A stretch of DNA of 64,000 nucleotides from Shewanella litorisediminis (GCF_016834455.1 NZ_CP069213.1:2232501-2296500); one strand, 5' to 3'. Positions 19,169-28,835 are shown, counted from the stretch's first letter. Notes: generated by a model from the letters alone, not told the origin. Numbers and translations are program-made.

Positions 19169-20890
19169 ATGCACATGTCCTCAGACCACACAGCGCCCGC
19201 CCCTTTTCCCCTTACCCAGAGTCATTATCGAGGCAGCGACACCCCTGAGCTTATTCAGGACACCATTGGCCGCTACCTTGAAAACATGGCCAATCGCTAC
19301 CCTGATCACGATGCCATCGTTATGCATCATCAGAACATCCGCTGGAGCTATAGAAAGTACCTGACCGAAATCGACCGGTTGGCAACGGGCCTGTTGGCAC
19401 TTGGCATAGGTCCGGGTGATAGGGTCGGGATATGGTCCCCAAACAATATTGAATGGTGCCTCACCCAGTTCGCCACCGCCCGCATCGGTGCCATCATGGT
19501 GTGTATCAATCCCGCATACCGCCCGGAGGAGCTGGAATACGCCCTGGTCAACGTGGGCTGCAAGGCCCTTATCACCCACGACAAATTTAAAAGCAGTGAT
19601 TATCTGGCGATGCTGCAATCACTGGCGCCGGAGCTGGCCCACTGCGAAGCAGGCCAACTGCAATCGAGCCGCTTGCCGGACCTCAGGTTGGTCATTCGCA
19701 CGGGCACACAGGCAACGCCGGGCATGCTGAACTTTGATAAGGTATGTGGCCTCGGCAGCGATACCGAATATGCCGACCTTGCCGGAATAAGTGAAAAACT
19801 CTCCCCCTTTGACCCCATCAACATCCAATTTACCTCTGGCACCACCGGCAATCCCAAGGGCGCGACTCTCTCCCACCATAACATTCTCAATAACGGCATG
19901 CTGGTGGCCCAAGGAATGCGCTTCAGTCATCTGGACAGGCTCTGTATTCCGGTGCCGCTTTATCACTGCTTTGGCATGGTGCTGGGTAACCTGGTGTGTG
20001 TTGCCACCGGTGCCACAGCGGTTTTCCCCGGCGATGCCTTTGACCCGGCCACCACGCTCGCGGTAGTGGAAAAAGAGCGCTGCACCGCGCTCCACGGCGT
20101 GCCTACCATGTTTATCGCGGAGCTGGAGCTCGCCAACTTTAACGGGTATGACCTTTCCAGCCTGCGTACCGGCGTGATGGCCGGCGCCACCTGCCCGGAA
20201 GAAGTGATGAAGCGGGTGCAGAGCCTGATGCACATGGAGGAAGTGGTTATAGGCTACGGACAGACAGAATGCAGCCCCATCAACAATCTCACCGAAATCG
20301 ATTCTTCACTGGAACTCAGGGTGACCACTGTGGGCCGTGCCCTCGCCCACACCGAAGTGAAAATCGTCGATGTGTTTGGCAAAACCCAACCCATTGGTGA
20401 GCCGGGCGATGTGTGCAGCCGGGGGTATTGTGTGATGCTGGGATATTGGAACGATGAAGCCAAGACCCGCGATACCATAGACAACGAAGGCTGGCTGCAC
20501 TCAGGCGACCTCGGCGTGATGGATGAGCACGGCTATGTGCGCATTGTCGGGCGCATTAAAGACATGATCATCCGCGGCGGGGAAAACATCTACCCACGGG
20601 AGATTGAAGAAAAGCTCTACAGCCATCCACAGGTGCAGGATGCCGCGGTATTTGGCGTGCAAAGCGACAAATATGGCGAAGAAGTCTGTGCATGGATAAA
20701 ACTGCGCCCCGGAGCCAATATAGACGAGCAGGAAATTCGCCACTTCCTGACCGAAAAAGTGGCCTACTTCAAGGTGCCAAGGTACATCAAATTCGTGGAT
20801 TCTTACCCCATGACAGTTACAGGTAAGCTGCAAAAATTCCGTATGCGGGAACTGATGTACGAAGAGCTTTATCAGGATATCAATCGCTAA
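19169..20890 (+). CDS. Acyl-CoA synthetase (AMP-binding, FadD-like)
   Basis: The enzyme adenylates a carboxylic acid and transfers it to CoA. The 573-aa protein has the P-loop IQFTSGTTGNPKGATLSHHN, GYGQTECSP (A5), the hinge LHSGDLGVMDEHGYVRIVGR (A7-A8), GGENIYPREIEE and the C-terminal catalytic Lys in TGKLQKFRMRE. These mark a fatty-acyl-CoA ligase subfamily, probably medium- or short/branched-chain; the substrate cannot be read from sequence. GGAGG at 19160-19164 serves ATG 19169 (spacing 4) or ATG 19175 (spacing 10). It is distinct from fadD at 50.8-52.5 kb. Confidence 0.9.
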   Translation: MHMSSDHTAPAPFPLTQSHYRGSDTPELIQDTIGRYLENMANRYPDHDAIVMHHQNIRWSYRKYLTEIDRLATGLLALGIGPGDRVGIWSPNNIEWCLTQFATARIGAIMVCINPAYRPEELEYALVNVGCKALITHDKFKSSDYLAMLQSLAPELAHCEAGQLQSSRLPDLRLVIRTGTQATPGMLNFDKVCGLGSDTEYADLAGISEKLSPFDPINIQFTSGTTGNPKGATLSHHNILNNGMLVAQGMRFSHLDRLCIPVPLYHCFGMVLGNLVCVATGATAVFPGDAFDPATTLAVVEKERCTALHGVPTMFIAELELANFNGYDLSSLRTGVMAGATCPEEVMKRVQSLMHMEEVVIGYGQTECSPINNLTEIDSSLELRVTTVGRALAHTEVKIVDVFGKTQPIGEPGDVCSRGYCVMLGYWNDEAKTRDTIDNEGWLHSGDLGVMDEHGYVRIVGRIKDMIIRGGENIYPREIEEKLYSHPQVQDAAVFGVQSDKYGEEVCAWIKLRPGANIDEQEIRHFLTEKVAYFKVPRYIKFVDSYPMTVTGKLQKFRMRELMYEELYQDINR

Positions 20891-20911
20891 TCTGATTATG
20901 CCGATCGCAAT

Positions 20912-20942
20912 AAAAAGGCCTGAACCACGTTCAGGCCTTTTT
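20912..20942. terminator. Bidirectional terminator, acyl-CoA synthetase / RND pump
   Basis: AAAAAGGCCTGAAC (20912-20925) pairs perfectly with GTTCAGGCCTTTTT (20929-20942) around a 3-base loop, with A and T flanks on both sides, so it can stop both converging transcripts. Confidence 0.9.
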
Positions 20943-20953
20943 GCAGTCATTTA

Positions 20954-21013
20954 AGCTCAATGCTTGTGAGCTCAGTACTTTAAAGCTCAGTGCTTATAAG
21001 CTCAGTGTTTGGC
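20954..21013 (-). repeat. Four tandem 15-bp repeats spanning the RND gene stop codon
   Basis: Units 20954-20968, 20969-20983, 20984-20998 and 20999-21013 are variants of AGCTCAGTGCTTATA. The unit length is five codons, so on the minus strand the TGA stop of the RND gene (21002-21004) recurs in the same frame at 20987-20989, 20972-20974 and 20957-20959. This looks like slippage duplication of the gene's 3' end. Confidence 0.85.
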
Positions 21014-24000
21014 TTTGCCCGCAAGCTCAGCTTCCAGCTTTTGCGCCACCGCATCGGGCGAGCCCGAATGTCTGGCAAAGAGGGCGTAAGCTGTTGGAAT
21101 GACCATCAGGGTAAAGATGGTGGCCAGTATGATGCCAGACAGCACCACCACACCTATCACAAAGCGGGTTTCAGCACCGGCGCCCTGTGCCATCACCAGT
21201 GGCACAGCACCGGCAGCCGTGGTAATACCCGTCATCAGAATAGGTCTTAAGCGCTGGGTGGATGCGGTCAGCAGTGCCTCGATAAAATCAACGCCCCTGT
21301 CACGCAGCTGGTTGGCAAACTCTACGATAAGAATGCCGTTTTTCGCCGCAAGGCCCACCAACATGATAATACCTATCTGGCTGTAAATATTGATGGTTTG
21401 CCCAGTGAGCCACAGGCCTATCAAGGCGCCGAGGGTCGCGAGCGGTACTGTGAGCATAATCACCGCCGGGTGAATATAACTCTCAAACTGAGCGGCCAAC
21501 ACCAGGAATACCACGCCGAGGGCCAGCACAAACACAAAGTACATGGAGTTGCCGGACTCCTGATAGTCAAGGGACTGGCCCTTGTAGCTCACTACCGCCT
21601 CGGCAGGCAGATAAGTGCGTACTATGTCGTTCAGGTAATCCAGCGCCTCACCCAGGCTATAGCCATCCGCGAGGTTGGCTTCGATGGTGATGGCCCGCAT
21701 ACGGTTATAGCGGTTCAGACTGGAAGCGTCGGCAAACTCCTCCACATGCACCAGGTTCGAAAGCGGAATAAGCTCGCGGCTTCTCTCTGAGCGAACATAG
21801 ATGTTCGACAGATCCTGCGCCGTATTCTGCTTTGCCCTGTCGCCTTCGATGATGACGTCATACTCTTCACCGTCACGCATAAAGGTCGTCACCAGGCGCG
21901 ACCCCAGCATGGACTCCAGCGTACGGCCGATGTGGGAGATGGATACGCCCAGATCGGCGGCTCTGTCCCGGTCAATAACTACACGGAACTGCGGTTTGGT
22001 TTCCTTGTAGTCGTGATCCAGCGCCAGCAGTTTGGGGTTTTCCGCGGCCTTGGCCAACAGAATATCCCGCCACTGGGCGAGCTCCTCATAGCTTGGGCCA
22101 CCAAGCACAAACTGCACGGGTTTACCCACACCGCGGCCAAAACCCTGACGCATGATGGGAAATGCCTGCACACCGGCCAGATCAGCGAGCTTACCGCGTA
22201 TGTCGTTCATAATTTCGAAGGCATTACGGCGTGTTGACCAATCCTCAAGCACGATAATGGCCATACCATTGGAGAAATCAGCAGAACGTCCAAAACCACG
22301 GGGAGCACGAATAAGCAAACGCTTGATTTCGCCACTTTCAACCATGGGCATCAGGCGCTCCTCCACTTCGTTCATGTACTTTTCAATGTACTCGTAGCTC
22401 GCGCCCTGAGGACCATTGACCATGAGGAACATGGAGCCCCTGTCTTCACGGGGAGCAAACTCCTGGGGCACCTTTTGCATCATCCACACACTGAGCCCGA
22501 GGGCAGCAATGACGGTGAGGCTCACGGCCAGTGGATGGCGAATGGTGCGCTCAAGGGAGCTGCGATAGGTGTGTTCGAGCCAGTCCATGCCCTTATCAAC
22601 TTTTTTCACCAACCAGGAGCTTTCACTGGTCGGGCGCAGCAGCTTGGAGCACATCATGGGGCTCAGGCTCAGTGCCACCAGACTGGAGAACATCACCGCG
22701 GCGCTCATGGTCACCGCAAACTCCTTAAAGAGCTTGCCCAAATCGCCTTCGAGGAAGGTGATCGGCATAAACACCGCCACCAGCACCAGGGTGGTCGCCA
22801 CCACGGCAAAGGCCACTTCGCGGGCACCGAGGAATGATGCAACCAGCGGGCTTTCACCTTCTTCGATACGGCGGTGAATGTTTTCCAGCATCACAATGGC
22901 ATCGTCCACCACCATACCGATGGCAAGGATCATCGCCAGCAGCGTCAACAGGTTGATGGTGTAGCCAAGGGTATAAAGTACGATAAAGGTTCCCAGCAGT
23001 GACACAGGTACAGTAACCGCAGGGATAAGCATGGCGTGAACACTGCCAAGAAACAGGTAAATCACAAGGATAACCAGGATCATAGCAATCATCAGGGTGG
23101 TGTATACCTCTTTAATGGAGGCTTCGATAAACACCGAGCTGTCGTAGCTGCGCTTGATTTCCATGCCAGGTGGCAGGGTCGGATTAATTTGGTCGACCAG
23201 CTTGTTAACCGCTCTTGCCACCTCGAGGGTGTTGGCGGTGGACTGCTTGGTCACCCCAAGGCCAATCATGGACTCGCGGTTGCCGCGGAACATGATGCGC
23301 TCTTCCTCTGAGCCCAACTCAATCGTGGCCACATCACCCAGTTTTACCAGATAGCCGTCATCGCCCTGTGCCAAGACCAGATTGGCAAAGTCTTCCGAGG
23401 TTCTGAAGGTACGTTCGAGACGCACGGTAAAGTGGCGTTCTTTGGACTCAACCGAGCCTGCCGGCAGCTCCACGTTTTCTGAGCGCAGTTTGGACTCGAT
23501 ATCGGCGACAGTCAGATTCCGCGCCGCCAGCGCCTGACGGTCAACCCAAATTCGCAGCGCATACACCTTGCCGCCGCCGAGGCGCAGCATGGCCACCCCA
23601 TCCACCGCCGAGAATCGGTCGGCCAGATAGCGGTTGGCATAATCGGTGAGCTCCAGGGTGTTCATGCTGTCCGACACCAGGTTGAGCCACATGATCACTT
23701 CATCGCCGCCGTTGGCTTTACGGATCTCCGGTGGGTCAGCCTCTTCGGGCAAGTTGTTGAGCATGCTCGAAACCCGGTCCCGGATATCGTTGGCGGCCGC
23801 TTCGATGTCGCGGTTGATGTTAAATTCCAGGGTCACGGACGAACGACCGTCACTGGAAGATGAACTGATGTGGCGAATGCCCTCTACCCCGCTGACGCGG
23901 TCTTCCACCAACTGGGTAATGCGGCTTTCCACAACAGAGGCACTGGCGCCGCGGTAATTGGTTTCGATGGACACCACGGGTGGGTCGATATGGGGGTATT

Positions 24001-24106
24001 CCCGCAGTGGCAACTTGTCAAAGGCCACCAGACCAAAGGCAATCAGCAATAAGCTTATGACCGAGGCGAATACCGGGCGTTTAACAGAGAGATCTGTCAG
24101 GATCAT
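21002..24106 (-). CDS. RND efflux permease (AcrB/MexB-like)
   Basis: A 1034-aa proton-driven inner-membrane exporter of the HAE1-like RND type. It begins MILTDLSVKRPVFASVIS with TM1, followed by the first large periplasmic loop (about 35-335), TM2-TM6, a second loop and TM7-TM12. The proton-relay Asp pair sits in GMVVDDAIVML of TM4. Drug specificity is not deducible. Its ATG overlaps the stop of the upstream fusion-protein gene by four bases. No outer-membrane channel gene is adjacent, so a TolC-type partner encoded elsewhere is likely. The last codons are part of a 15-bp tandem repeat. Confidence 0.93.
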   Translation of the reverse strand: MILTDLSVKRPVFASVISLLLIAFGLVAFDKLPLREYPHIDPPVVSIETNYRGASASVVESRITQLVEDRVSGVEGIRHISSSSSDGRSSVTLEFNINRDIEAAANDIRDRVSSMLNNLPEEADPPEIRKANGGDEVIMWLNLVSDSMNTLELTDYANRYLADRFSAVDGVAMLRLGGGKVYALRIWVDRQALAARNLTVADIESKLRSENVELPAGSVESKERHFTVRLERTFRTSEDFANLVLAQGDDGYLVKLGDVATIELGSEEERIMFRGNRESMIGLGVTKQSTANTLEVARAVNKLVDQINPTLPPGMEIKRSYDSSVFIEASIKEVYTTLMIAMILVILVIYLFLGSVHAMLIPAVTVPVSLLGTFIVLYTLGYTINLLTLLAMILAIGMVVDDAIVMLENIHRRIEEGESPLVASFLGAREVAFAVVATTLVLVAVFMPITFLEGDLGKLFKEFAVTMSAAVMFSSLVALSLSPMMCSKLLRPTSESSWLVKKVDKGMDWLEHTYRSSLERTIRHPLAVSLTVIAALGLSVWMMQKVPQEFAPREDRGSMFLMVNGPQGASYEYIEKYMNEVEERLMPMVESGEIKRLLIRAPRGFGRSADFSNGMAIIVLEDWSTRRNAFEIMNDIRGKLADLAGVQAFPIMRQGFGRGVGKPVQFVLGGPSYEELAQWRDILLAKAAENPKLLALDHDYKETKPQFRVVIDRDRAADLGVSISHIGRTLESMLGSRLVTTFMRDGEEYDVIIEGDRAKQNTAQDLSNIYVRSERSRELIPLSNLVHVEEFADASSLNRYNRMRAITIEANLADGYSLGEALDYLNDIVRTYLPAEAVVSYKGQSLDYQESGNSMYFVFVLALGVVFLVLAAQFESYIHPAVIMLTVPLATLGALIGLWLTGQTINIYSQIGIIMLVGLAAKNGILIVEFANQLRDRGVDFIEALLTASTQRLRPILMTGITTAAGAVPLVMAQGAGAETRFVIGVVVLSGIILATIFTLMVIPTAYALFARHSGSPDAVAQKLEAELAGKAKH

Positions 24107-25188
24107 GCAGCGTTCTCCTCATCGGAGGTCACGGATGCACTGAAGTGTTCTTTAAGCTCGGGTGTAACCTTGTCGCCGGGGCGTACCTTGAGGATCCCGC
24201 GGATCATGATGGTTTCCCCCAGATTCAATCCATCGACAATCTCAGCCCAGCCGCGCTTGCGAAGGCCCAGGGTCACTTCACGACGTTCCACCTTGTTGTC
24301 GGCATCCACCATGTACACATAGTGACGGTTTTGCAGGGGAATAATCGCCGATTCCGGCACCATAATGGCCTCACGACTGGTTTTGATGAGGCGGATTTTC
24401 ATCAGCATCCCCGGCAGCAACTTGGCGTCCGGGTTAGGGATTTCGGCGCGCACAGTGACCGCGCGGGTAGAAGGATTCACCCGGCTGTCGATGGATGTCA
24501 CCTTACCGGTAAAAAGCTGCCCCTCGTAGGCTACGGCCTGAGCTTCAACCGCCTTGCCGGGGTGCAGCTGAGGTAAAAAACGCTCTGGAACAGCAAAGTC
24601 CAGCTTGATGGTGGAAATATCATCCAGGGTTGTGACGGCGGTGCCGGGCGTTACCAGCGCGCCGGGACTGACCTGACGAAGTCCAAGACGGCCGGCAAAG
24701 GGCGCTGTGATGGCGCGGTCACGCAGTGCGGACTCGGCCTGCTCCAGCTCGGCGCGGCTGGTATCTATCAGGGTTTGCAGCCGATCGCGCTCAAGTTCGG
24801 CCACCGTTTGGCTGGTCACCAGCGAGCGGATACGGTCAAATTCGCGCTGATTATCAGTCACTTTCACTTTGGCTACCTGCACCCGGGCGCGCTGCTCGGC
24901 ATCCTGAAGCTGCACCAATAACTGTCCCTGGCGGACGATATCGCCATCGCTGAAATTCACCTTGATGGCAACATCGGTAACCTTGGCAGTAATGGTGACG
25001 GACTCATTGGCGTGGGTTGTGCCAAGGGCTTCAACCTCATCACGTACTTCCTGAGTGGCTACCTTGGTCACGACGACATTGGGCACAGGGCGAGGACGAA
25101 CGGGCCCGCTTGTGGACTCATCCAGAGAATACAGATACCAGGCACCCGCACCCCCAATAAGGGCTAAAAGAAAAGCTAACTTTTTCAT
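24103..25188 (-). CDS. RND efflux periplasmic adaptor (membrane fusion protein)
   Basis: The 361-aa adaptor links the RND permease to an outer-membrane channel. It has an N-terminal anchor (MKKLAFLLALIGGAGAWYLY), a lipoyl-type half (ESVTITAKVTDVAIKV and DGDIVRQGQLLVQL), a short coiled-coil hairpin (about 105-160), the second lipoyl half (APFAGRLGLRQVSPGALV), a beta-barrel and a C-terminal membrane-proximal domain. There is no lipobox Cys, so it is probably membrane-anchored by the N-terminal helix. First gene of a two-gene operon with the RND permease. Confidence 0.92.
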   Translation of the reverse strand: MKKLAFLLALIGGAGAWYLYSLDESTSGPVRPRPVPNVVVTKVATQEVRDEVEALGTTHANESVTITAKVTDVAIKVNFSDGDIVRQGQLLVQLQDAEQRARVQVAKVKVTDNQREFDRIRSLVTSQTVAELERDRLQTLIDTSRAELEQAESALRDRAITAPFAGRLGLRQVSPGALVTPGTAVTTLDDISTIKLDFAVPERFLPQLHPGKAVEAQAVAYEGQLFTGKVTSIDSRVNPSTRAVTVRAEIPNPDAKLLPGMLMKIRLIKTSREAIMVPESAIIPLQNRHYVYMVDADNKVERREVTLGLRKRGWAEIVDGLNLGETIMIRGILKVRPGDKVTPELKEHFSASVTSDEENAA

Positions 25189-25263
25189 GTGACTTCCGAA
25201 GTTCTGGCTGTGTTATCGTTATCGCCCACCAACAGGCAGGCGCCGGTTTTCCGGTTAGAGGCT

Positions 25264-25291
25264 AGTTTACCTGCGAGCAACCGGGCTTCAA
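25264..25291 (-). promoter_or_regulatory. Possible promoter of the RND operon
   Basis: On the minus strand TTGAAG (25291-25286) and TAAACT (25269-25264) are separated by 16 bases, about 75 bases upstream of the adaptor start. Each matches the sigma-70 consensus at four of six positions. Confidence 0.3.
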
Positions 25292-25479
25292 CACGTTTTA
25301 CTTTTCCTTACAAAATACGCTTTTATGACACTTTTGGTTCAAAAGTACGTCGTGCGGTGCCATCTGGCTACTGAAGTGACTTGTGCTTGATGGGAAGGTG
25401 ACTTCAGAGTATCACCCTGCAGCATAGCCAGAGACAAGCCAAATGACCACGGCAGCGGGAAACCTGTATAACCCCAATA
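25292..25479. other. Remainder of the intergenic region between bamC and the RND operon
   Basis: The whole gap between the two minus-strand genes is 385 bases (25189-25573). Apart from the terminator at 25480-25505 and the weak promoter at 25264-25291 I see no gene: the only open frame of note (25189-25374, plus) has no recognisable protein character. Confidence 0.4.
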
Positions 25480-25505
25480 AAAAAGAGGCCTTATGGCCTC
25501 TTTTT
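25480..25505. terminator. Terminator downstream of bamC
   Basis: AAAAAGAGGCC (25480-25490) pairs with GGCCTCTTTTT (25495-25505) around TTAT. On the minus strand, the direction of bamC, it ends in a T6 run; it lies about 70 bases past the bamC stop. Confidence 0.8.
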
Positions 25506-25573
25506 CATCCGCTGCGTTAAACGCAACCTGACTGATACAACCTGGATTGCCAAGCTGAATTACACATGGCTTA

Positions 25574-26677
25574 TCAGCGGACTTTCCTGTCTTCTTTCAT
25601 CAGTTCGGCAAGCGCGCGGTAAATCTGAGCGACTTTTTCGTCGGCAAGTGGGCTGTCTTCCTTATCGAGGATATGCAGCTCGCTGGTGCCCTTGGTTTCA
25701 CCGTCTTTTAACTTGAGCTTATAAGTACCCTTATCGAGCTCGAGTTTGGCATCGCCCCACAGCGAACTCCAGAATCCGGAATTGTCGTTGTAGTTCAGGA
25801 AGTAAATTCCTTTACTGCTATCCATATCGGCAATTTCAAAGCCCATTTCGGGCAGCACCAGACGCAGACGACTCCATACCTGGTTAAAATCACCCTGGGC
25901 CAAATAGAAGGCATCACCCTCTTCAGCACCATCCATCAGCTCTACACCAATGCCCAGACTTTCGCGAAGGCGCTTGGCCTTGATAGCCTGCTCACGTTTC
26001 ACCGCCATGTAGGCGATGGAGCTGTTAAGCATATCGATGGTGTAGCGACGCTTGTCATGACCGGACAAGGCCGTCTGCAGCTCATCACCGTCATAGCTTT
26101 CCTGATGGTCAATCAGGTTGATGCTGACAGAACCGGTGCGGCCATGTGGGCGAACTTCAACCTGGTAGCGATAACGCTGCTTCAGGGTAAAGACCTTATC
26201 TGAACCCCAGAGACTGGACTCCAGTACTTCCTGAGTTTCAATCCAGCCGGTTTCCAACGTGCCGGTAGCAAAGTCTTCGTTAACGATTTCAATGTTACGG
26301 CTTTGCAGGTGATCTTTAATCAGACCAAAAATTTCCTGCTTCAGATCCAGGCTGTTGTCGAACGACTCAACAATGACCTTTACGTTGTCTGAACCTTCTT
26401 CCACCCGGGTGCCTTCTGCCATTGGCAGAACCTGCAGGGGTGGGCGAATGTCGAGGTTTTTGCCAACCAATTCGCGATTGGCCTTGGCACCCAGATTGGG
26501 AATATCGTATTCGCGGCTATAGTTGGGGGACTTGAGTCCTTCGGGCACCTTCAGCGGCGCCATGGTTTGTGCGTTCACATACTCATCATTCCCATTGGCC
26601 TGACGGCGCTCCATTGGCGTGGTACAACCTGCCGCCATGGCAACGAGAACGAATGGGGTAATTTGTTTCAACTTCAA
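25574..26677 (-). CDS. bamC: Outer membrane assembly lipoprotein BamC
   Basis: BamC (NlpB) is an accessory lipoprotein of the BAM complex that inserts beta-barrel proteins in the outer membrane. The 367-aa precursor has a lipoprotein signal (MKLKQITPFVLVAMAAGC) with the lipidated Cys18, the conserved unstructured N-terminal stretch (NLDIRPPLQVLPMAEGTRVE, as in BamC that binds BamD) and two helix-grip domains. It sits four bases downstream of dapA on the same strand, as in E. coli, so dapA-bamC is one transcription unit. Confidence 0.93.
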   Translation of the reverse strand: MKLKQITPFVLVAMAAGCTTPMERRQANGNDEYVNAQTMAPLKVPEGLKSPNYSREYDIPNLGAKANRELVGKNLDIRPPLQVLPMAEGTRVEEGSDNVKVIVESFDNSLDLKQEIFGLIKDHLQSRNIEIVNEDFATGTLETGWIETQEVLESSLWGSDKVFTLKQRYRYQVEVRPHGRTGSVSINLIDHQESYDGDELQTALSGHDKRRYTIDMLNSSIAYMAVKREQAIKAKRLRESLGIGVELMDGAEEGDAFYLAQGDFNQVWSRLRLVLPEMGFEIADMDSSKGIYFLNYNDNSGFWSSLWGDAKLELDKGTYKLKLKDGETKGTSELHILDKEDSPLADEKVAQIYRALAELMKEDRKVR

Positions 26678-26680
26678 GAC

Positions 26681-27562
26681 TTAGACCTCCAGTCCAGCTT
26701 TTTTCATGGCATCGAGCAATAGACCATGGCAGGACTCAGAAAGTTCAGTCAGTGGTAAACGAATAAAACCCTCCTTGATGAGTCCCATACGATGGGCAGC
26801 CCATTTCACCGGGATAGGGTTGGCTTCGCAAAAGAGAGTGCTGTATAGACCACGCATAGGTTCGTCGGCTACAAGCGAGCCTTCGATATCACCGGCCAGC
26901 GCCAGCGCGCACATCTTTTTGAATTGGGCGGGCACTATGTTGTTGGCAACCGAAATCACGCCATCACCACCGGCCAGCAAAAATTCACGGGCAGTGGCAT
27001 CATCGCCGCTGTACAGCAAAAAGTCGGGGCCACACAGCTCGCGAAGGCGAGCAACGCGGCTGACATCACCGGTGGCTTCTTTAATGCCGATGATGTTGGC
27101 CACATCGCAAAGCTCTGCCACGGTTTCAGGTTTCATATCCAGCGCAGTACGGCCGGGCACGTTATACAGAATTTGTGGGATGTCAGTGGCAGCAGCCACG
27201 GCTTTGTAGTGGGCAACCAGACCTTTGGGCGTGGGTTTGTTGTAGTAAGGCGTCACGCCGAGCATGGCCGCAACACCGGTTGCAGACAACCCCCGGGTCA
27301 GTTCAATCGCCTCGGCAGTGGCATTGGCGCCGTTGCCACCAATAACCGGAATACGGCCTTTGGCATACTCAACGGTTTTGGCCACCACATTGATGTGCTC
27401 TTTCATGGGCAGAGTGGCCGATTCGCCTGTGGTCCCCACGGCCACAATGGCATCGGTGCCATTGGCGATATGAAACTCGACTAAACTCTCAAGACTTGCA
27501 AAATCCACTGAGCCATCACTGTTCATAGGCGTGATTAAGGCTACGATGCTTCCATTTATCAT
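26681..27562 (-). CDS. dapA: 4-hydroxy-tetrahydrodipicolinate synthase
   Basis: DapA condenses pyruvate with aspartate semialdehyde, the first step of the lysine/diaminopimelate branch. The 293-aa TIM-barrel protein starts [13 protein letters not shown] and has GTTGESATL (substrate-binding Thr pair), the catalytic Tyr in [10 protein letters not shown] and the Schiff-base Lys in [10 protein letters not shown]. It is divergent from gcvR and followed closely by bamC, the same arrangement as in E. coli. Confidence 0.96.
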   Translation of the reverse strand: MINGSIVALITPMNSDGSVDFASLESLVEFHIANGTDAIVAVGTTGESATLPMKEHINVVAKTVEYAKGRIPVIGGNGANATAEAIELTRGLSATGVAAMLGVTPYYNKPTPKGLVAHYKAVAAATDIPQILYNVPGRTALDMKPETVAELCDVANIIGIKEATGDVSRVARLRELCGPDFLLYSGDDATAREFLLAGGDGVISVANNIVPAQFKKMCALALAGDIEGSLVADEPMRGLYSTLFCEANPIPVKWAAHRMGLIKEGFIRLPLTELSESCHGLLLDAMKKAGLEV

Positions 27563-27591
27563 CTGACTTCCCCAAGGTTGCAGGATTCGCT

Positions 27592-27620
27592 ATGGTACTG
27601 ACCCCTATGGCGATTGACAA
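27592..27620 (-). promoter_or_regulatory. Probable dapA-bamC promoter
   Basis: On the minus strand TTGTCA (27620-27615) and TACCAT (27597-27592) are 17 bases apart, placing a start about 25 bases before the dapA ATG. Five and four of six positions fit the sigma-70 consensus. Confidence 0.45.
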
Positions 27621-27734
27621 GCCATTTACAGGGCTCTCAAAAGGATTTGTTTGTGGTAGCATTGGCGCGCGTCAAAACCACTGCCGATGTGGTTAAAAAG
27701 ACGCCAAAACAACGACACAAAAAGAGGAACCTAC

Positions 27735-28262
27735 ATGACCAATTACCTGGTCGTCACCGCCATGGGATCCGATCGTCCCGGTATCGTCAGCAAGCTCGCC
27801 CGTCTGGCCAGTGACTGCGACTGTGATATCGTCGACAGCCGTATGGCGCTTTTCGGCAATGAATTCACCTTGATCATGATGGTGTCAGGCTCCTGGACCG
27901 CTATCACCAAGATTGAAACCGCCCTGCCCCAATTGTCGGTGGAAATGGAACTGCTGACCGTGATGAAGCGCACTTCGCGCCACACCCCGCAAAATTATGT
28001 GTCGCGGATTGAGGTAGAGTTCCACGGAAAAGATCAGCGCGGTACCATGAAGCGTATTACCCAATTTTTGGCCGACCGCTCTCTGGATTTGGCAGCCGTG
28101 CGCTCAAACGCCGAGGAAACTGAAGCCGGAGACTCCATCCAGCACGTGTTCCTCGCCATCAATATTCCTGAAAAAGTTGAACTGGATAAGCTTGAAAAGA
28201 GTATTCATGAACTGGCAAGCGAGATGTCGCTGGCATGCCAGATCAAAAGAATGCAAAGCTAA
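27735..28262 (+). CDS. gcvR: Glycine cleavage system repressor protein GcvR
   Basis: GcvR is a tandem-ACT-domain protein that binds glycine and, in E. coli, antagonises GcvA at the gcv operon. The 175-aa product contains two ACT domains: MTNYLVVTAMGSDRPGIVSK (1-20) and RIEVEFHGKDQRGTMKRITQ (from about 95). The ATG at 27735 follows AAAGAGGA at 27721-27728; an upstream in-frame start at 27687 adds no conserved residues. It is divergent from dapA and followed by bcp, as in E. coli. Confidence 0.92.
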   Translation: MTNYLVVTAMGSDRPGIVSKLARLASDCDCDIVDSRMALFGNEFTLIMMVSGSWTAITKIETALPQLSVEMELLTVMKRTSRHTPQNYVSRIEVEFHGKDQRGTMKRITQFLADRSLDLAAVRSNAEETEAGDSIQHVFLAINIPEKVELDKLEKSIHELASEMSLACQIKRMQS

Positions 28263-28288
28263 CCCGGTGTTAACCAAAAGGACGACCA

Positions 28289-28753
28289 ATGAATACCTTG
28301 AAAGCAGGCGATAAGGCCCCGCACTTTACTTTGCCCAATCAAAACGGCGAGATGATTTCCCTGGCAGAGTGCCTCAAAACCGGCCCTGTGCTGGTGTATT
28401 TTTATCCCAAGGCGCTGACACCGGGCTGTACCGACCAGGCCTGTGGTCTGCGCGACAGCAAGCCGCAGCTGGATGCCAAGGGCGTCACTGTGTTTGGCAT
28501 CAGCCCCGATCCCGTGGCCAAACTGAAAAAGTTTGAAGAAAAGCACGGCCTGAATTTCCATTTGCTGTCTGACGAAGACCACGCCGTGGCCGATGCCTTT
28601 GGTGTCTGGGGCGAGAAGAAGTTCATGGGCAAGGTGTATGACGGCATTCACCGCTTGAGCTTTATCGTTGGCACCGATGGCACCATCAGCCAGGATCTGA
28701 CCAAGTTCAAAACCAAGACCCACCACGAAACTGTGCTGGAAGCCCTTGGCTGA
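28289..28753 (+). CDS. bcp: Thioredoxin-dependent peroxiredoxin Bcp (PrxQ)
   Basis: Bcp reduces peroxides with thioredoxin as donor. The 154-aa thioredoxin-fold protein has the peroxidatic Cys47 (TPGCTDQ) and resolving Cys52 (ACGLRD), the i,i+5 pair of PrxQ enzymes, and FIVGTDGTI near the C-terminus. AGGACG lies just upstream of the ATG. It is 26 bases after gcvR and probably co-transcribed, ending at a strong terminator. Confidence 0.95.
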   Translation: MNTLKAGDKAPHFTLPNQNGEMISLAECLKTGPVLVYFYPKALTPGCTDQACGLRDSKPQLDAKGVTVFGISPDPVAKLKKFEEKHGLNFHLLSDEDHAVADAFGVWGEKKFMGKVYDGIHRLSFIVGTDGTISQDLTKFKTKTHHETVLEALG

Positions 28754-28780
28754 GCCAACTGGTGATAAAATAAAGACATT

Positions 28781-28806
28781 AAAAAAGGCCCTGATGGGCC
28801 TTTTTT
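28781..28806. terminator. Bidirectional terminator between bcp and perM
   Basis: AAAAAAGGCCC (28781-28791) pairs with GGGCCTTTTTT (28796-28806) around TGAT; A/T flanks on both sides suit both converging genes. Confidence 0.9.
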
Positions 28807-28835
28807 AATATTATGCAACGCATACATCTGCCAGC

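Noticed and set aside
19029..19364. 111-codon frame upstream of and overlapping the acyl-CoA synthetase
   Set aside because: It has low-complexity Asn/Asp codons, overlaps the real gene out of frame and has no ribosome site.
25189..25374. 61-codon plus-strand frame in the RND-bamC gap
   Set aside because: No ribosome site or protein-like composition, and it starts at the adaptor gene's own start region.
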